From Aristolochia californica (lineage: Eukaryota; Streptophyta; Magnoliopsida; Piperales; Aristolochiaceae): a stretch of DNA of 64,000 bases. Shown one piece after another: positions 11,801 through 23,621 of this stretch. The notes under the pieces are model-generated. The model did not search any database. It was given only the letters and a program-made list of their open reading frames with translations, and was not told where the DNA came from. The stretch is from assembly GCA_029961685.1 (NCBI GenBank), contig JARWKL010000016.1, positions 13,460,157 to 13,524,156 on the forward strand, written 5' to 3'. Numbering within the stretch: position 1 is the first letter of the stretch; each line of letters starts with the position of its first letter. Both the position numbers and the translations under genes were made by a program.

Positions 11801-14800
11801 ACAGGAAGGGAAAAAGCCTCTTTTGTCAGCTTATCAGGATAACCATTCATGGCTCTTCAGTGTGAGGCCAAGAGATATTAAGAGACTTGGCAAGATCAGA
11901 GATTCCCTCCACTAAGTGAAGAAAGTGCTGCGGGCTGCAGTTGGTGTTGGGGGGTGTTTCATGAGCCAACCAGTAACAATGAGAGAGTTTCCCTCAATCA
12001 CAATGGGGAGCTGAAGTGACTGGTGGTGATGTGGAGCCTGTGATGGAGGACAAAAGTCTCTGCCAGAAGAGAATCACCTGGCCAGGAGGAATCTTCCAAT
12101 TGATGTCTTATACTTCTTGATTATTAGCCAGCTTGTCAGATATCTATGGCATGAAGTGCTTAATGCAACTTTTGAAATAAGAGAAACATAGTGCTTAATA
12201 CACCACAACTTTACAAACCATGTGCTATTCTTTCTTTTTAAGAGTGACTTTGAAGTCTCAATTTTGTTTTGGGCATCTAATCTTTTGATTTTTTTTTATG
12301 CTGACAATTGATGTTAACGGTTATTGGTTCTCCTCACTTGCAGATATGTTTCGAATGGAACTACCTAAGAATATACCGCCATCATATCGTGGTTCAACTG
12401 TCCGTTATCTGTACTATGCTAGAAGTACTTTACTTGGGCATTGGCTGGCACTGGGAAATGATCATCCAAATAGAGAGCCCTTGAAAGATCTAGTTAAAAC
12501 CGTTGGTTGCCTTTTGAGATCTTAAGTTTGTTATTGACAAAGATGTTCTCCTTTATCAATTTACTGTCTAATCATTTTAAATGTTATTAGCTATGTTTTG
12601 TTGTCATGTTGTTTTCATTTCTCTTTACATCTTTTAGTTGGTAGAAGTGTGCCTTTCAGAAGTTCCAGTATTATTGTGTGGTTTTTGAGTCAGTTATTGC
12701 TAATATTATTGGCATATTAAACTTTCAGGAAGTTCATGTTCCTTTACAAATATGGATCAGCCAGAAAAACAATGGTATGCTTACTGAAGATGGTCAAAAT
12801 GATGGTACTTACTTTTCCTGATTTGGACTACAATTTTATATACTTTCTTGTCTGTGTACTACTGCCATCCACATTATATAAAATACCAGAAAAGAAAGTA
12901 ACAATACTCATGTGAAAAATCTAAAACATGCTAGGTGCACATGCAGGAATTTTCCCTTCAGCAACCATTCAAATGGATATATACTGGAAAGAAAAAGAAG
13001 AGGACTCTGAATGGGTAACACCTCAAAACTCAATTTAACTTCTAAAAGTAGAGCAGATATGTATATTATTTTTTGGGCAATAACAGATATGTATGTTATA
13101 TTTAATTGACCTTGATCTGTTATTTAAAAACATTGTCTTTGTCCTGAGCAGATCAGAGCTAATGAGTTAGATGGAATTGAAGAAGGCTATGATAGCTCTA
13201 GGGATGAGATCTCATCTGTCTCATCATATAATCCATCTAGAGCCAATCTCAGTAGGGACTTTGGAAGTTCTTTGTCACTACAATCGCAGGTACCAAGGCC
13301 TTCAAATAGGGACGACCCAAATGTCCAATTAGAACGGCTCAGTGTTTCATCATGTACAGTACTTCCTCAGTTTTCAGCGGCTGAGATACTACATGATTCA
13401 AGTGGGGGTAAGTGAGATCTATTATGAAAATATGCAGGGGCCATTTTATTCACTTAAAATATGCTCTTTCACAGTTACAATAGATGGTGTTATTGTCTTA
13501 TTATTTGCTATGTAATAATTTTGGTCACTCTCAATATCTTTGGTATGACATTTTTTAATACGATGTCAAACTTTATTCCTGCTAGTTTCTTTTCATGTAA
13601 TAAATTTTTTTACTTGGAAACAGATGTATTATCACTGGGAAAAAGGCCTGCTCATTCCTCAGGCATTCTCCCTCCAGGTCAGCAGACAAAATACCCAAAT
13701 TCCCATTTTGCTAATGATGATGTGGGAGTTCCCTCAACTCCTGGAGCTGTGGAGCCTGTAGCATGTAAATCCTCGTACATTCTTTAACTTAAAATTTTTA
13801 TGAATTGCTTGGTCCACTTTCAAGATATTCTTACTGTTGTTTGGATGCAAAGATTGGTAAGCTTATTATGAGAAAACATTTTCTGCAGCAGAAGGCTTCA
13901 TTAGAGGAAGGTCTTACAACATCAGGATGGATGACCAAGTCCTACTACGGTTCTCCCCAAAAAACTCTGACTCAACTTATTATCTCGGTGATATGGTAAG
14001 CATGCAACAGAATCCTCTAAGTGTGTTGGGTATATATCCAAGATCTGATATATGTTTAATTTTCTGGCTACAGATTGGGGGCACACTTACTTTTTTTCAT
14101 GAAGAAGGTGCAAGAAGATGCCTTGAGGTAGTCCTATTCTTTTTTCACAATTTCTTTATTTTTTTTTCAATAGAACAGCATAGGATCATATAACATTTTT
14201 TTTTTTTTTTTTGGGGGTGGGGGAGGAGGTGATTGATCATGTCTCTTTAAGAGGGGAAATTAACTCCTTCGGCAACCAAAGGGCAAGTGACAATTTTATG
14301 AAGCTAAACAATACTTATAAAATCCTGATGACCTATGTATTGAAATGGATGCATGAGCATGAATGTGGGTGAGGAAAACTTGGTTTTTACAGTTCAAGGG
14401 TGAACACATCCTTATATTGAATCATCTGGTGAACCGCTTATAATTCCACTGCAACAGGTGTCGATGTTTTCACAACTATGACACTCTGCATCCATGATTT
14501 CTTGTTGCTGTCTCATGTTTCAAATCATTTTTATTGATAAGGGATCATTTAGCCTGTATGTAAAGTTATTATGTTTGTTCACCATTCTGTTTAGTTACCA
14601 TAAGTAGAATGTTAATACTTTCAGGTGTTCATAACTCTGGAGACTTCAGAATCTATTATCCAGCCTTATATCCATTCACAGAAAAATCCTCCCTCAATTA
14701 CAAAGGTACCGCTATTGTATTTCTGCAATATTTTAAGCCGGACGATGATGTTTTCATTTTATATCTTAAACCCAACTTTTAGGGAATTGAAACACGTCTT

Positions 14801-17800
14801 TCATGTCTGAAATGTGGAACTATTGATATCTGTTCAATCCGATTTTCTAGATTCTATGGATAAACATAATTTATGCTTCTAGTGAATTTATTATTTAAAT
14901 GATAACTCTATTTTGTTGACAAGTTTACTTCATTGGCGGACAATTTTGTTATTTCTGTTGTTGGATTTGTTGTGCTAGGTGCTTTAAGTAGATATTGTTT
15001 TTTTCTCTAGCTCATTCACTTTTTCATTGACTTTGTTTTAATTTTTTAAACATGTTTGGAGTTTTTAATCTAGAAATGGTATATTTCTTGTGTCTTTGGA
15101 CATTCTTGGAGTTGGAAGTTTCCTTGCCATAGAGGAGTTAGTGAGTATAACCCTATATAGGCTAAAATCTTGTGGCTAATTGTTGGAAAAAAGCCTCTGA
15201 ACTTCAACTAGTCATTTTGGGATGGATTTAGACCCAACTTTTGTTTTAAATGAAGCTATATAGAGTTTATTAGAGAGAGAAGGGTATTCACTACCTCCCC
15301 AACATGATTGGGAAGCAAAGAAGGGAAAAATTACAACTTCAAAAGCTTCCAAAACCCTGGGATAAGAAAAGAAAAATAAGACAAGGGAGAGAGCTTATAG
15401 CCATAGCCGATAGAGAGGGCCTTCCCATACAAGGCTGTCAGCAATCAAGAGCAGGCGTCTTGGTTTCCAATACGTTTAACCCTTGTCAAAATCCGAGACA
15501 TCTTATGTGTAATATTCTGTAATGTTACCTTAATTCAGGAGAGTAGATGTCTCGCTCCCCCTGAAACCCTGAGACATCTCAGTGAGAAGCTCACCTTGTC
15601 AGCAAATGCATAGGCCGATTTTGACGTGTAATCTAGACCCGAATTTGACATGGTAACTATGCAGGATACCTATTTGGGGAGGCCTAGTTTATGCTTTCTA
15701 TTTGTTTGTTTAGGCCTAAGGAGGAGTATCAATATGAATAATCCCACATAAGTTAAAAGTCTGGGAAAATCTTGGGTTCGTTTTTTAGGAAAAGGCGTCT
15801 TAATTTTGGTTTGTCATTTTGAGATAGATCTGGATCCAACTTTAACATGTGGCTTGGTTGAGTCTTTTGGATCTAACACTAGCCACATAATTTAATTAGG
15901 TAATTTTCATCTGCATTATGATTCTGTTGTAGAAACATTAGTGGCATATCTTATAATTAAGTAGATGAGTGGCACATCTTGTAATTATGTAGGATTGTAA
16001 GTTCCTTTTTTTCCCACTTGTAATAGGGTTTCGAACCCTCATCTATAAATAAAAAGGGGGGGGGGGGGGGGGGGGGGGGTGTGCTCATATCCAATTAGCT
16101 CCCTTTATGTGGAAAAACCTTAACCTCTACAATTTGAGCTCTCCTTCTCAAATCTAGTCTTCTCCTCTTTTCTTCTTCTTCCCTCATACTCTACCTTCTT
16201 TTAGACATAAAACCCTAGAATCTAAGATGATATCAGAGCAGGGATTCTAGGGTTTTAATTTAACTGATCAAAAGTAAAGTGAAGTTGAAGTTTTGAAGGC
16301 ATGAAATGGGTCGTTGTTGTCAACTCATTTCCAAAAAAAAAAAAAAAAAAACTCGTGAATGGTGCTTATGCTAAAAAAAAATTCCAGCAATTCTCTTGTT
16401 TCAATTAGGTTCCTAAATCATCTTCTTTTGTGTTTTGAATTCTCAATAATCCATGTTTATGCTTCCTTTGATGTTCTTCAAATTGAAATTCCTACTTTCT
16501 AAATAAAAAAAATAAAAAAAGAAAAAATCGTTTTTGAGACCCTTGAGAGCTGAAATCTAGTGTTTTGAATTTTTGATCATATGGCTTCAAAATTGTGTTA
16601 AATTGATGCCATAAATTTCTGATCATATTTTTGAAAATTCCACTGGTGAATTCTTATTAGAATTACTAGATTGATGTTTATTTTATCAATTTTGAGTCAT
16701 CAAACCCTAAATTAGGTTTCTAGTTCATGGCTGAATGAAAAATTGATTTATTTCAAGTGTTTGATTCACCTAAGGATTTTGAATTTTTCGTGGGTATATT
16801 AGTCTTGAATTATTGCCTAATCTAGGCAACCATGATGAAATTGAATCAAAGTTCATGTCTTTCTAATTTTTCAAGCATGTTGGGTATGCATATATGCTGA
16901 AAATTGTGATGCTAATTTTTTTTGTTTTTCAGCTATTGTGTTACTTCATGGAAAATGATTAATTCCCCTCCTTAAGTTCAAATTGTATTAGTGTTATTCT
17001 CTTGGAACACTAGAGTTTTTTTGAGTGGTTGTATAAGTTCACACAAATCCCCCTCCTATGCTGATTTTAGCAAACATGATCCCTTGAGAATCACCACTAT
17101 TCCATTCAAGGGTCTTAAGTAATTTTTCATCATGGTCCAAATCAGTAAAAAGTTTCTAATTACAAGAGATCTTGATGGACACTTGATTCAACCATCTCTT
17201 AGTGAAGATTAAAAGTAGTTGAAGGATGACACATTAGTCATAAGCTGGTTGGTAAATAGCATAGATGAATCTGTTGCTAACAACTTTTTTCACTTGAATA
17301 CAGCCCAGGAAATTTGGGACACTTGTTCTACACTTTATTCCACTCCTGACAGCCCTCAAAAGGTTTATGATATTTTTCAGGAGATGTGTAAGACAAAGCA
17401 CGGGGGAAAGTTTATGAATATTGCTAGATTCTGAGGGCTTCTACAAGAGTAGAAAGTTTTTCAACCATATTCAACTGATATAGCAACTCCAGAGAAACAG
17501 AGAGAAGATTTTGTCTCTGCCATATGGCTTGCAAATTTACAGCCTAATTTGGATGTTACAAAATCTCAAGTACTCAGTTCTTCTGCAAGACCCTCTTTTA
17601 ATGATGTGTGTGCTGCCATGCTTAGGATTTCAGTCAAGGGATTCACCTTTTAGCCGGAATAAATAGAAATTTCAGTAATGTTCTCCTGAGGAAGATGGAG
17701 TAGTAACTTTGGAAGAGGCCGAGGAAGATGTGATAGATCATATGGTAATGGTAGAGGAAGCGGTGGTTGTGATTGCACCTATAATGCCCACAAATTTTGG

Positions 17801-20800
17801 TTAGAACAAGAAGTGCACTTTTTTGGTTTTAATACCCACTTGGTAGATAAGTGCTGGAATTTACACAATAAACAAGATTTTTAAGGTTAATCAAGCCTCC
17901 ACCTTTACAACAGTAGCCAACAATTAAGTGCCCTCGGATCCTCCTAAAGGAAGATGGCCCTTACAGAAGGAGGAATATGATTTCATACAGAAATTTAAAA
18001 CATTCATGGGTGGTCCCTCAAGTGCACCTACCACTACCGTTGCTACCATTGGACATCACGAAACTGGTGATTAGTAGCGGCCATGAGAGATGAGGTATTT
18101 ACTTTCTAGATCATTCAATTCTGACAGTTGTAGCAACAAGAAATAAAGAAGCAATTCAATGGCATAACCAGTTGGGTCATCCATCATTGTCAAGTTTAAA
18201 AATATTAGTTCCTTCAGTTAAATCTGTTTCTACATTACCTTGTGAGTTTTTTGAGCTTGGAAAACATCACAAATCTGTTTTTCAACCTAGACATAACAAT
18301 GTGTCTTCCTGTCCTTTTACTCTAGTTCATTTTGATGTTTGGGGACTTGTTAATATCCCGAATATTTCACACTCAAGTCTTTTGTGATGTTTGTGGATGA
18401 TTATAGTGGAGTTACTTCGTTATATTTGATGAAAGATAGATCTAAAGTGTTTTCTATTTTTAATTCCTCATGTGCTATGGTTGAAACATAGTTTCAGAAG
18501 AAAATTCAGGTTTTAAGGTTTGATAATGCTAAATATTACTTTTCTTCTCAGTTTCAAACTCGTTGTCAACAAAAGGGTATTATTCTTCAATCCTCATGTG
18601 CCTACACACCTCAATAGAATGGTGTTTTAGAAAAGAAGACTAAGCACCTTATTGAAGTTGCCAGGGTACTCATGTTATCCATGAATGTCCCACAATATTA
18701 TTGGCCATATGGTGTACATATAGTTTGTCTTCTGATTAATCGTATGCCTTCAAGTGTGTTACATGATCATACACCATTCTCAAAACTGTTTACTGATGCA
18801 TTCCCTTTTCCCTTAACTTCTCGTGTATTTGGATATGTTTCGTTTGTGTATACTTTGGGTCCCCACCAAAGTAAGTTCAGTCCAAGTGTATCTTTCTGGA
18901 TTATTCAAAAATTCAAAGGGGGTATATATGTTACTCTCCTACCATAAGGAAAACCTTTGTTTCTGCTGATGTCAAATTCTTTTAAGATCGACCATATTTT
19001 TCAGTTGGTTCTCCGCTTGGTTTTCCAACTTCTGCAGGGATGCCCAGACCAGTTATCTCATTGGACCAAAATATTCCACTAGAAGAACTACCATATACAT
19101 CAGCATCCGAGACTTCTCTCTCTCCTGCTGTAAATCACTCACTTATGGAGTCTCCAGATATTCCTTTGGTACACTCACTTCCACCTTCTCTTATTGTGTA
19201 TGGACCTTCTTATGACACTAGACCTATTGCTCTTTGTAAAGAACTTCGTTCTTGTACCTTTCACCCTATTGCACATTCTATTCAGTCATCAGTTGTGTGT
19301 TCTTCATAGCTGCAGTATCATCATTTATCATACCTTCCACTTATGAAAAGACCTCAAAAGATCCAAGGTGGAAAGCTGCCATGGATGAAGAAATGCTAGT
19401 AATGTATAAGAATCATACTTGAAGTTGTCCTCTCTTCCCCCATCTAAGAAGGTAGTTGGTTGCTAATGGGTACTTTATACTGAAATATAACCTTTATGGT
19501 ACAATCGCTAGAAACAAGACAAGGTTAGTTGCTAAAGGATATACACAATCCTACAGTATGGACTATGATGAAACCTTCTCTCCCGTGGCCAAAAGTTGAA
19601 TTTTGTGGAGGTTCTTATTTCTCTTGCGGCAAATTTTAAATGGTCTATCTATTAGTTAGATGTTAGAAATGCTTTTCTGAATGGTGATTTATTGGAGGAG
19701 GTTTATATGATTCAACCATCTAGTTATGTGGTCGAGGGGGATTAAATATGCCATTTGAATAAGGTTATTTACGGGTTGAAACACTCTTCGTACCCGGTTT
19801 TACAAGTTTACAACAGTTTTTAGCCGCTTTGGATTCGCAATATGTGAAAGTGATCTCTCGGTTTTTACAAAAACAACTATAAAAGGTATGATTCTTATAA
19901 CTGTTTATGTTGATGACATTATTATCATAGGTAGTGACACTAGAGGGATTCATCGAGTGAAGAAAGATTTGAATAAGGAGTTTCAAACCAAAGACCTAGG
20001 ATTACTCAAATATTTCTTGGGTATAGAATTTCTTCAATCCAGTTATGATATAATTTTGTTTCAAAGGAAGTATGTCCTTGATCTATTAAAAGAAACTGGA
20101 ATGCATGGGTATAAACTAGTCGATACACCTATGGGACCCAATGTTAAGCTATGTGCTGAATCAGGTGATAATGTTGATTTTGGCAGATTCTAACGATTGG
20201 TAAGAAAACTGATCTATCTCACGGTTACAAGACCAGATATCTCTTATTTTATAACTATCATCAACCAATTTATGTATCAACCTCGACAGGCTTATTGGAT
20301 GGCATTGAAGAGGATTCTCCAATATTTAAAGAAAAATCCAGGTCATGGATTGTAATGGGCATACCTATTTCGATAGTTTTGTAGATGCAGATTGGGCTAG
20401 TTCTCCTAATGATAGAAAGTCGACTTCTGGTTATTATATAGCTATAGGAGAAAATCTGTTCACTTTGAGAAGCAAAAAATAAAGTGTTGTGGAAAGACTA
20501 AGTGCTGAGGCAAAATACAAGACCATGGCACATGTAGTGAGATATTATTTCTTAAGTCATTAATGACGAAATTTGGGTTCAAAATAACCAAACCATACAA
20601 CTCCATTGTGACAATCAGGCGGCAATTCACATTGCGGCATAATCTTCCATGAAAGAACAAAACATATTGAGATAGATTGTTATTTTGTTCTAGAAAAATT
20701 ATAATTTCGTGTCATATCTAAGTAGTAAATTCCTGAAAATAATCAACTGGGATATTTTTATAAAGGCTATTGCAGTAGGACCTCTCTCTATCACTTGTTC

Positions 20801-21570
20801 CAAATTGGGAGTATTTGATGTGACTGCACCAGTTTGAGGGGGAGTGTTGAAGAAGCATTAATGGCATATCTTGTAATTAAGTAGATAAGTGGCACAACTT
20901 GTAATTATATAGGATTTTAAGTTCCGTTTTTTCTTTCACTTCTACTGTTCATATACCCAACGAAGCTCCCCTTGTGTCAAAAAACCTTAATCTCTTCAAC
21001 TCGAGCTCTCCTTTTCAAACTTAGTTTTCTCCTCTCTTCTTCTCTTTTTTTTTTCTTCTTCTTCCCTCTTTCTTCTTCATCCCTTTTCTGTCCTTCATGA
21101 TCCTGACTTATTCTTTCGAATAAGGGTTCTACTTGGAGTTATTTGTTTCTGATTCCGCAGGTTCAGAGTGACCACTATGAGGTAGTTGCAGACTTGTTGC
21201 AGACTAGCTTTCTTTTCTCCATCCCCATGGATGGGCCAATGACCTTTTCAACACCTCACGTTTCTGTCAGATGGGCACTCCGTTTCGAATTCTTTACCAC
21301 TCCCAAGAATGTTGATTGGACAAGGTACATTCTATATCATAAGATATGTGACCATTGTCATCCTGTATATTTTGTTTTAACTAAGCCATTTTAACAATCT
21401 TTTTCCATTTTATTGTCTTTCTTGACAGGTATGAGCATCCCCTCCTTGTAGATGGAAGAGAAAAGAGTGAGTGGGTTCTTCCAATAACAGTTCATACCCC
21501 TTCTCCTCGGGCGCAGGGTGCTAAAAATGAAAAACCTTCGTCTCTTGGAGAGGTTTGGGTCCATTCCTGA
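8847..21570 (+). CDS. Rgp1 family protein, RAB6A-GEF complex partner protein 2 homologue, 12 exons
   Basis: In yeast and animals Rgp1 with Ric1 forms the exchange factor for Ypt6/Rab6 at the Golgi, in retrograde endosome-to-Golgi traffic; the plant protein is expected to act with RIC1 on RABH GTPases (family knowledge). Exons by splice site and frame: 8847-9135, 9355-9432, 12344-12501, 12729-12804, 12947-13014, 13152-13407, 13624-13764, 13889-13995, 14074-14127, 14625-14705, 21161-21324 and 21429-21570. They sum to 1,614 nt, 537 codons plus TGA, with GT-AG introns and matching phases. Recognisable segments are the N-terminal [12 protein letters not shown] arrestin-like strand, [29 protein letters not shown], the [11 protein letters not shown] block and the C-terminal [16 protein letters not shown]. 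The middle (exons 6-7) is Ser-rich and less conserved. Introns 2 and 10 are swollen by retroelements. No internal stop was seen. Confidence 0.93.
10309..11480 (-). pseudogene. Ty1/copia pol fragment (integrase region) in RGP1 intron 2
   Basis: Read on the minus strand, about 11330-11050 gives a gag-pre-integrase segment ([16 protein letters not shown], then the zinc-binding [12 protein letters not shown]). This runs into an integrase core with VHSDVWGP (near 11000), a second Asp region and HNGLEF plus [12 protein letters not shown] (10621-10800). Frames shift several times and stops occur. Reverse transcriptase and RNase H are absent, so this is an internally deleted element. Just inside the LTR, the minus strand has a purine-rich GAGGTGGAG (10309-10318) followed by TGTTAG at 10308, the expected polypurine tract and LTR start. 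The other LTR edge is not determinable. Confidence 0.75.
11604..12165 (-). mobile_element. Probable truncated LINE 3' end
   Basis: A poly-T run at about 11604-11619 would be the poly-A tail of an antisense insertion. Behind it, the minus strand contains short conceptual coding pieces with an EGNSLIV..W-like segment (near 12000), reminiscent of the RNase H domain at the 3' end of plant LINEs. Stops and frameshifts are frequent. The call is tentative; an unrelated retrocopy is the alternative. Confidence 0.35.
15127..15840 (+). repeat. Pair of short direct repeats in RGP1 intron 10
   Basis: A unit of about 115 bp at 15127-15240 recurs, diverged, at 15717-15840; both run from AGGAGT to a shared CATTTTG.GAT.GAT.T.GA.CCAAC end. 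About 480 bp lies between. The layout is like the terminal repeats of a small TRIM-type element, but I see no primer-binding site or polypurine tract, so a plain duplicated repeat is equally possible. Confidence 0.4.
15925..16227 (+). repeat. 5' LTR of the intron copia element
   Basis: Starts TGTTGTAGAAACATTAG and shares AATTAAGTAGAT.AGTGGCAC..CTTGTAATTAT.TAGGAT with the 3' LTR at 20845. It contains a TATAAATA box near 16044 directly followed by a long G run, which lengthens it against the 3' copy. Confidence 0.8.
16056..16079 (+). repeat. Run of 24 G residues in the 5' LTR
   Basis: An uninterrupted poly-G tract directly downstream of the LTR TATA-like box. It is absent from the matching place of the 3' LTR. 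Such a tract could form G-quadruplexes, but it is also a typical place for sequencing or assembly length error. Confidence 0.85.
16228..16239 (+). other. Primer-binding site of the intron copia element
   Basis: TGATATCAGAGC differs at one base from TGGTATCAGAGC, the complement of the plant initiator-Met tRNA 3' end that primes copia reverse transcription. Confidence 0.8.
17100..17930 (+). pseudogene. gag remnant of the intron copia element
   Basis: The 17219-17434 frame reads [12 protein letters not shown] followed by [12 protein letters not shown] and [10 protein letters not shown], the capsid-like gag domain of plant copia polyproteins. Further on, a Gly/Arg-rich stretch (17700-17770) and a degenerate zinc knuckle follow in other frames. 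Several stops and frameshifts are present. A conventional start is missing because the N-terminal part at about 17080-17215 is also broken. Confidence 0.8.
18100..20835 (+). pseudogene. pol remnant (integrase, reverse transcriptase, RNase H) of the intron copia element
   Basis: Pieces in order are [14 protein letters not shown] (gag-pre-integrase, 18160), HFDVWG (first integrase Asp, 18330) and FVDDYSG (18390). [12 protein letters not shown] follows near 18520, then TPQ*NGV. The reverse transcriptase carries WKAAMDEEM (19370), [11 protein letters not shown] (about 19660) and an intact [11 protein letters not shown] (19906). RNase H remnants run from 20210 to 20830, with DNQAAIHI near 20615. 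Stops and frameshifts break it at many points, so no full protein can be made. Confidence 0.85.
20845..21098 (+). repeat. 3' LTR of the intron copia element
   Basis: Starts TGTTGAAGAAGCATTAATGG after the polypurine tract and matches the 5' LTR through the AAACCTTAA..TC.ACA/CTCGAGCTCTCC block. Its end at 21098 is inferred from the GATCC target duplication. It leaves only 62 bp to the exon 11 acceptor at 21160. Confidence 0.75.
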
Positions 21571-22993
21571 AGGTAAACCATATTAAATTGAATCTGTCTC
21601 TCGTGTTTCAGTTCTTAATTCAAAGTTATCTGTGTAAAAGGTTTTTCACAAAATTCATTTTTCCAATGTAAATGTACTATTTCACTATAACTATTGGTAT
21701 TTCACTGTCCTTGTACAATAAAAATGCAAAGTAGCATTAGGTTCATGAGAATAACTAGGATATCTCAATATTATCATTATTACATTGGAAGGAAAGCAAA
21801 TTGTTTTCACTATATTTTATCTTTATTTATGGAACCTTTAAGTTCTAACAACGGATTCTGGTAGCTCATAATATATGCTTTATGTGACATCCTAGTGTTT
21901 GTTTTGATCATGACAGCCATAATCAACGGAACCGAAAAACTGCACCAGCTTTTCTTTCCAGCTTGCAATTGTAGCCCGACTGAAGTAGGGACTCGGCAAA
22001 GAGGCCAAAGACACAAGATGAAAATCAAGAGGAACTTATGTCCATCCCTAGGTGAATTGGCATTTTGTGAGACAGCATTTTTTGGACTTCCGTGCATAGT
22101 TTTATCCTAGAAGCTGTAGAATTTTCATTTTCCCCCCCTTAGTTAACGTTACAAAATTGATGTCATTTTCCATATAGAGAAAAACGGGCCTTTTTGGTGG
22201 GTGACCAGAGGCCATTCACCTTAAATGTAAGGGGAAATGGGATACCTATTGCGGCAATACGAGCTTCATGGAATGCCACTACCACCCCCAAATTGGATGG
22301 GTTTTCTGATTGTGTATAAAAATGACAAGAAGGTATACTTAAAGTGACTATTAGCCAGCGTCCATTCTGAAGGTAGGCGTTCACGTGCAAGTGAAAATGG
22401 TACTGATATATGTAATAAGTAGCAAGATTCAGCTTTGAAAAGATAAAGAGGCATTTGTGTATTTCTTGGTACCTATTTTTTGTTTGTTCTTCATAAAGTG
22501 GACTTCTTCCAGAATTTTTTGAGTGAAAACCTTGGATTGAGATGTTAAAGCACAGATTTGTTCTACTTGTATTCACCTTTTGTTCCAGGGATTTGTAATC
22601 GTTTCAGAAATAACTCATGAATTACTCCATGTTAGTAGCCAACTACTGGAAGGCAACTACTGGAAGAAGCATCGTGTAGCTTTAGACAATTACCTGGTCC
22701 GCCTCAGCCATGGATTTCAGATAGCAGAATCACATATTAAGTTTGGACTGAAATGGTTTCCAGGTGTGCGGAATTGTAATGTAAACTCAACATTTTCAAG
22801 TGAATTATTCATAAGTGAGCCAATAAAAGTATGCCAAATTACAGAAGAGAAATACTCCAAATAGCTCTGGAGAACACAACAGAAACAGAGAAACCGGTGA
22901 AAGGTTGAAGCATCAAGCGAGTGCCAAGTTGAGAGCGCTGTAAACATCAACCCCAATTTGAGCTTCAGCTTTCTCTAAGTCAGTTGACGTTTG
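21571..22993. other. RGP1 3' UTR and downstream DNA without recognised gene
   Basis: Directly after the stop codon comes an AAG/GTAAAC sequence, a possible 3' UTR intron donor. AATAAA occurs at about 21717-21722. Open frames at 22163-22576 (minus) and 22580-22864 (plus) have no recognisable domain and overlap antiparallel-adjacent AT-rich DNA; I do not call them genes. Confidence 0.4.
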
Positions 22994-23179
22994 TTATGTT
23001 TTCTTCCATGATTTTGTTCGATTCTTGAGATGTTCAACAGTTTTTTCATTGACAACGTCTTCATTGGACTTATTGACACAATCCATATATACCTCATTCT
23101 TCCAAATCCCATTGGGCAACTTGTTCCCTATATTGACCTGCTTGACCAAGACATCGAGCATTTGGCTGTCTTCTTCGAA
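22994..23179 (-). pseudogene. Myb/SANT-like DNA-binding domain remnant (PIF/Harbinger-associated type)
   Basis: The minus strand from 23179 to the TAA at 22994-22996 is open for 61 codons without a start. It reads LVKQVNIGNKLPNGIWKNE followed by VYMDCVNKSNE and VEHLKNRTKSW. The LL.QV..GNK...G.W...V...FN pattern followed by LKNR...W is that of the plant Myb/SANT-like domain found in PIF/Harbinger-type transposon proteins and their domesticated relatives. The fragment has no start and is cut off at both ends, so it is a relic. Confidence 0.6.
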
Positions 23180-23621
23180 GGTTTAAGTGTCATATGATCG
23201 AGCAGTTGGTTGTCTTCTTACAACTATTTATAATCTAAATCCGAGATGATCCACATGGAAAAAACTTTATCAGACAACCATTACCCGTTACAGAAATACA
23301 AACCACAAAACATAAACTACCATGTGGTGGATATTTATAATACTCGAATCTCCTCACCACATGGCAAAATCATTCCATAACACTTCAAACTTTTTTAATA
23401 ACATTTTTAAAAATTTTAAAATTAATAAAATAATTTCCATTGCAGATGCACTAAACAATGCAAAAACACATACATTGAGTCCAAATTCACTGAACAACAC
23501 TAGTAGAGCCCCATATGACTTCACAATCACTACGAATTGTACCTCATCAAAGATGGGGGTTGGGTTTCATTGGCTTATGGACGTCTGTGTAAGCGACTTA
23601 GGCTTGTTTGAATTAGACTAA

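Larger units (their letters stand above)
9433..12343. other. RGP1 intron 2, transposon-bearing
   Basis: A 2.9-kb intron bounded by AT/GTGAGT and TTGCAG. Besides the copia and LINE-like fragments listed separately, 9433-10150 shows only AT-rich sequence and A/G-rich DNA (9990-10070), part of which is probably LTR of the minus-strand copia fragment. Confidence 0.75.
15925..21098 (+). mobile_element. Ty1/copia LTR retrotransposon inside RGP1 intron 10
   Basis: A 5.2-kb element in the same orientation as the host gene. The LTRs are 15925-16227 and 20845-21098. A primer-binding site (TGATATCAGAGC) follows the first LTR and a polypurine tract (GAGGGGGAG, 20836-20844) precedes the second. The presumed target duplications are GATTC (15920-15924) and GATCC (21099-21103), one mismatch apart. 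Gag, integrase, reverse transcriptase and RNase H remnants occur in the copia order. All frames are interrupted. The LTR is related to the terminal repeats at 59742 and 61551. Confidence 0.85.

Noticed and set aside
22163..22864. A gene downstream of RGP1 (137-codon minus frame and 94-codon plus frame)
   Set aside because: No recognisable domain, no splice-supported extension and no clear codon bias; probably chance frames in 3' flanking DNA.
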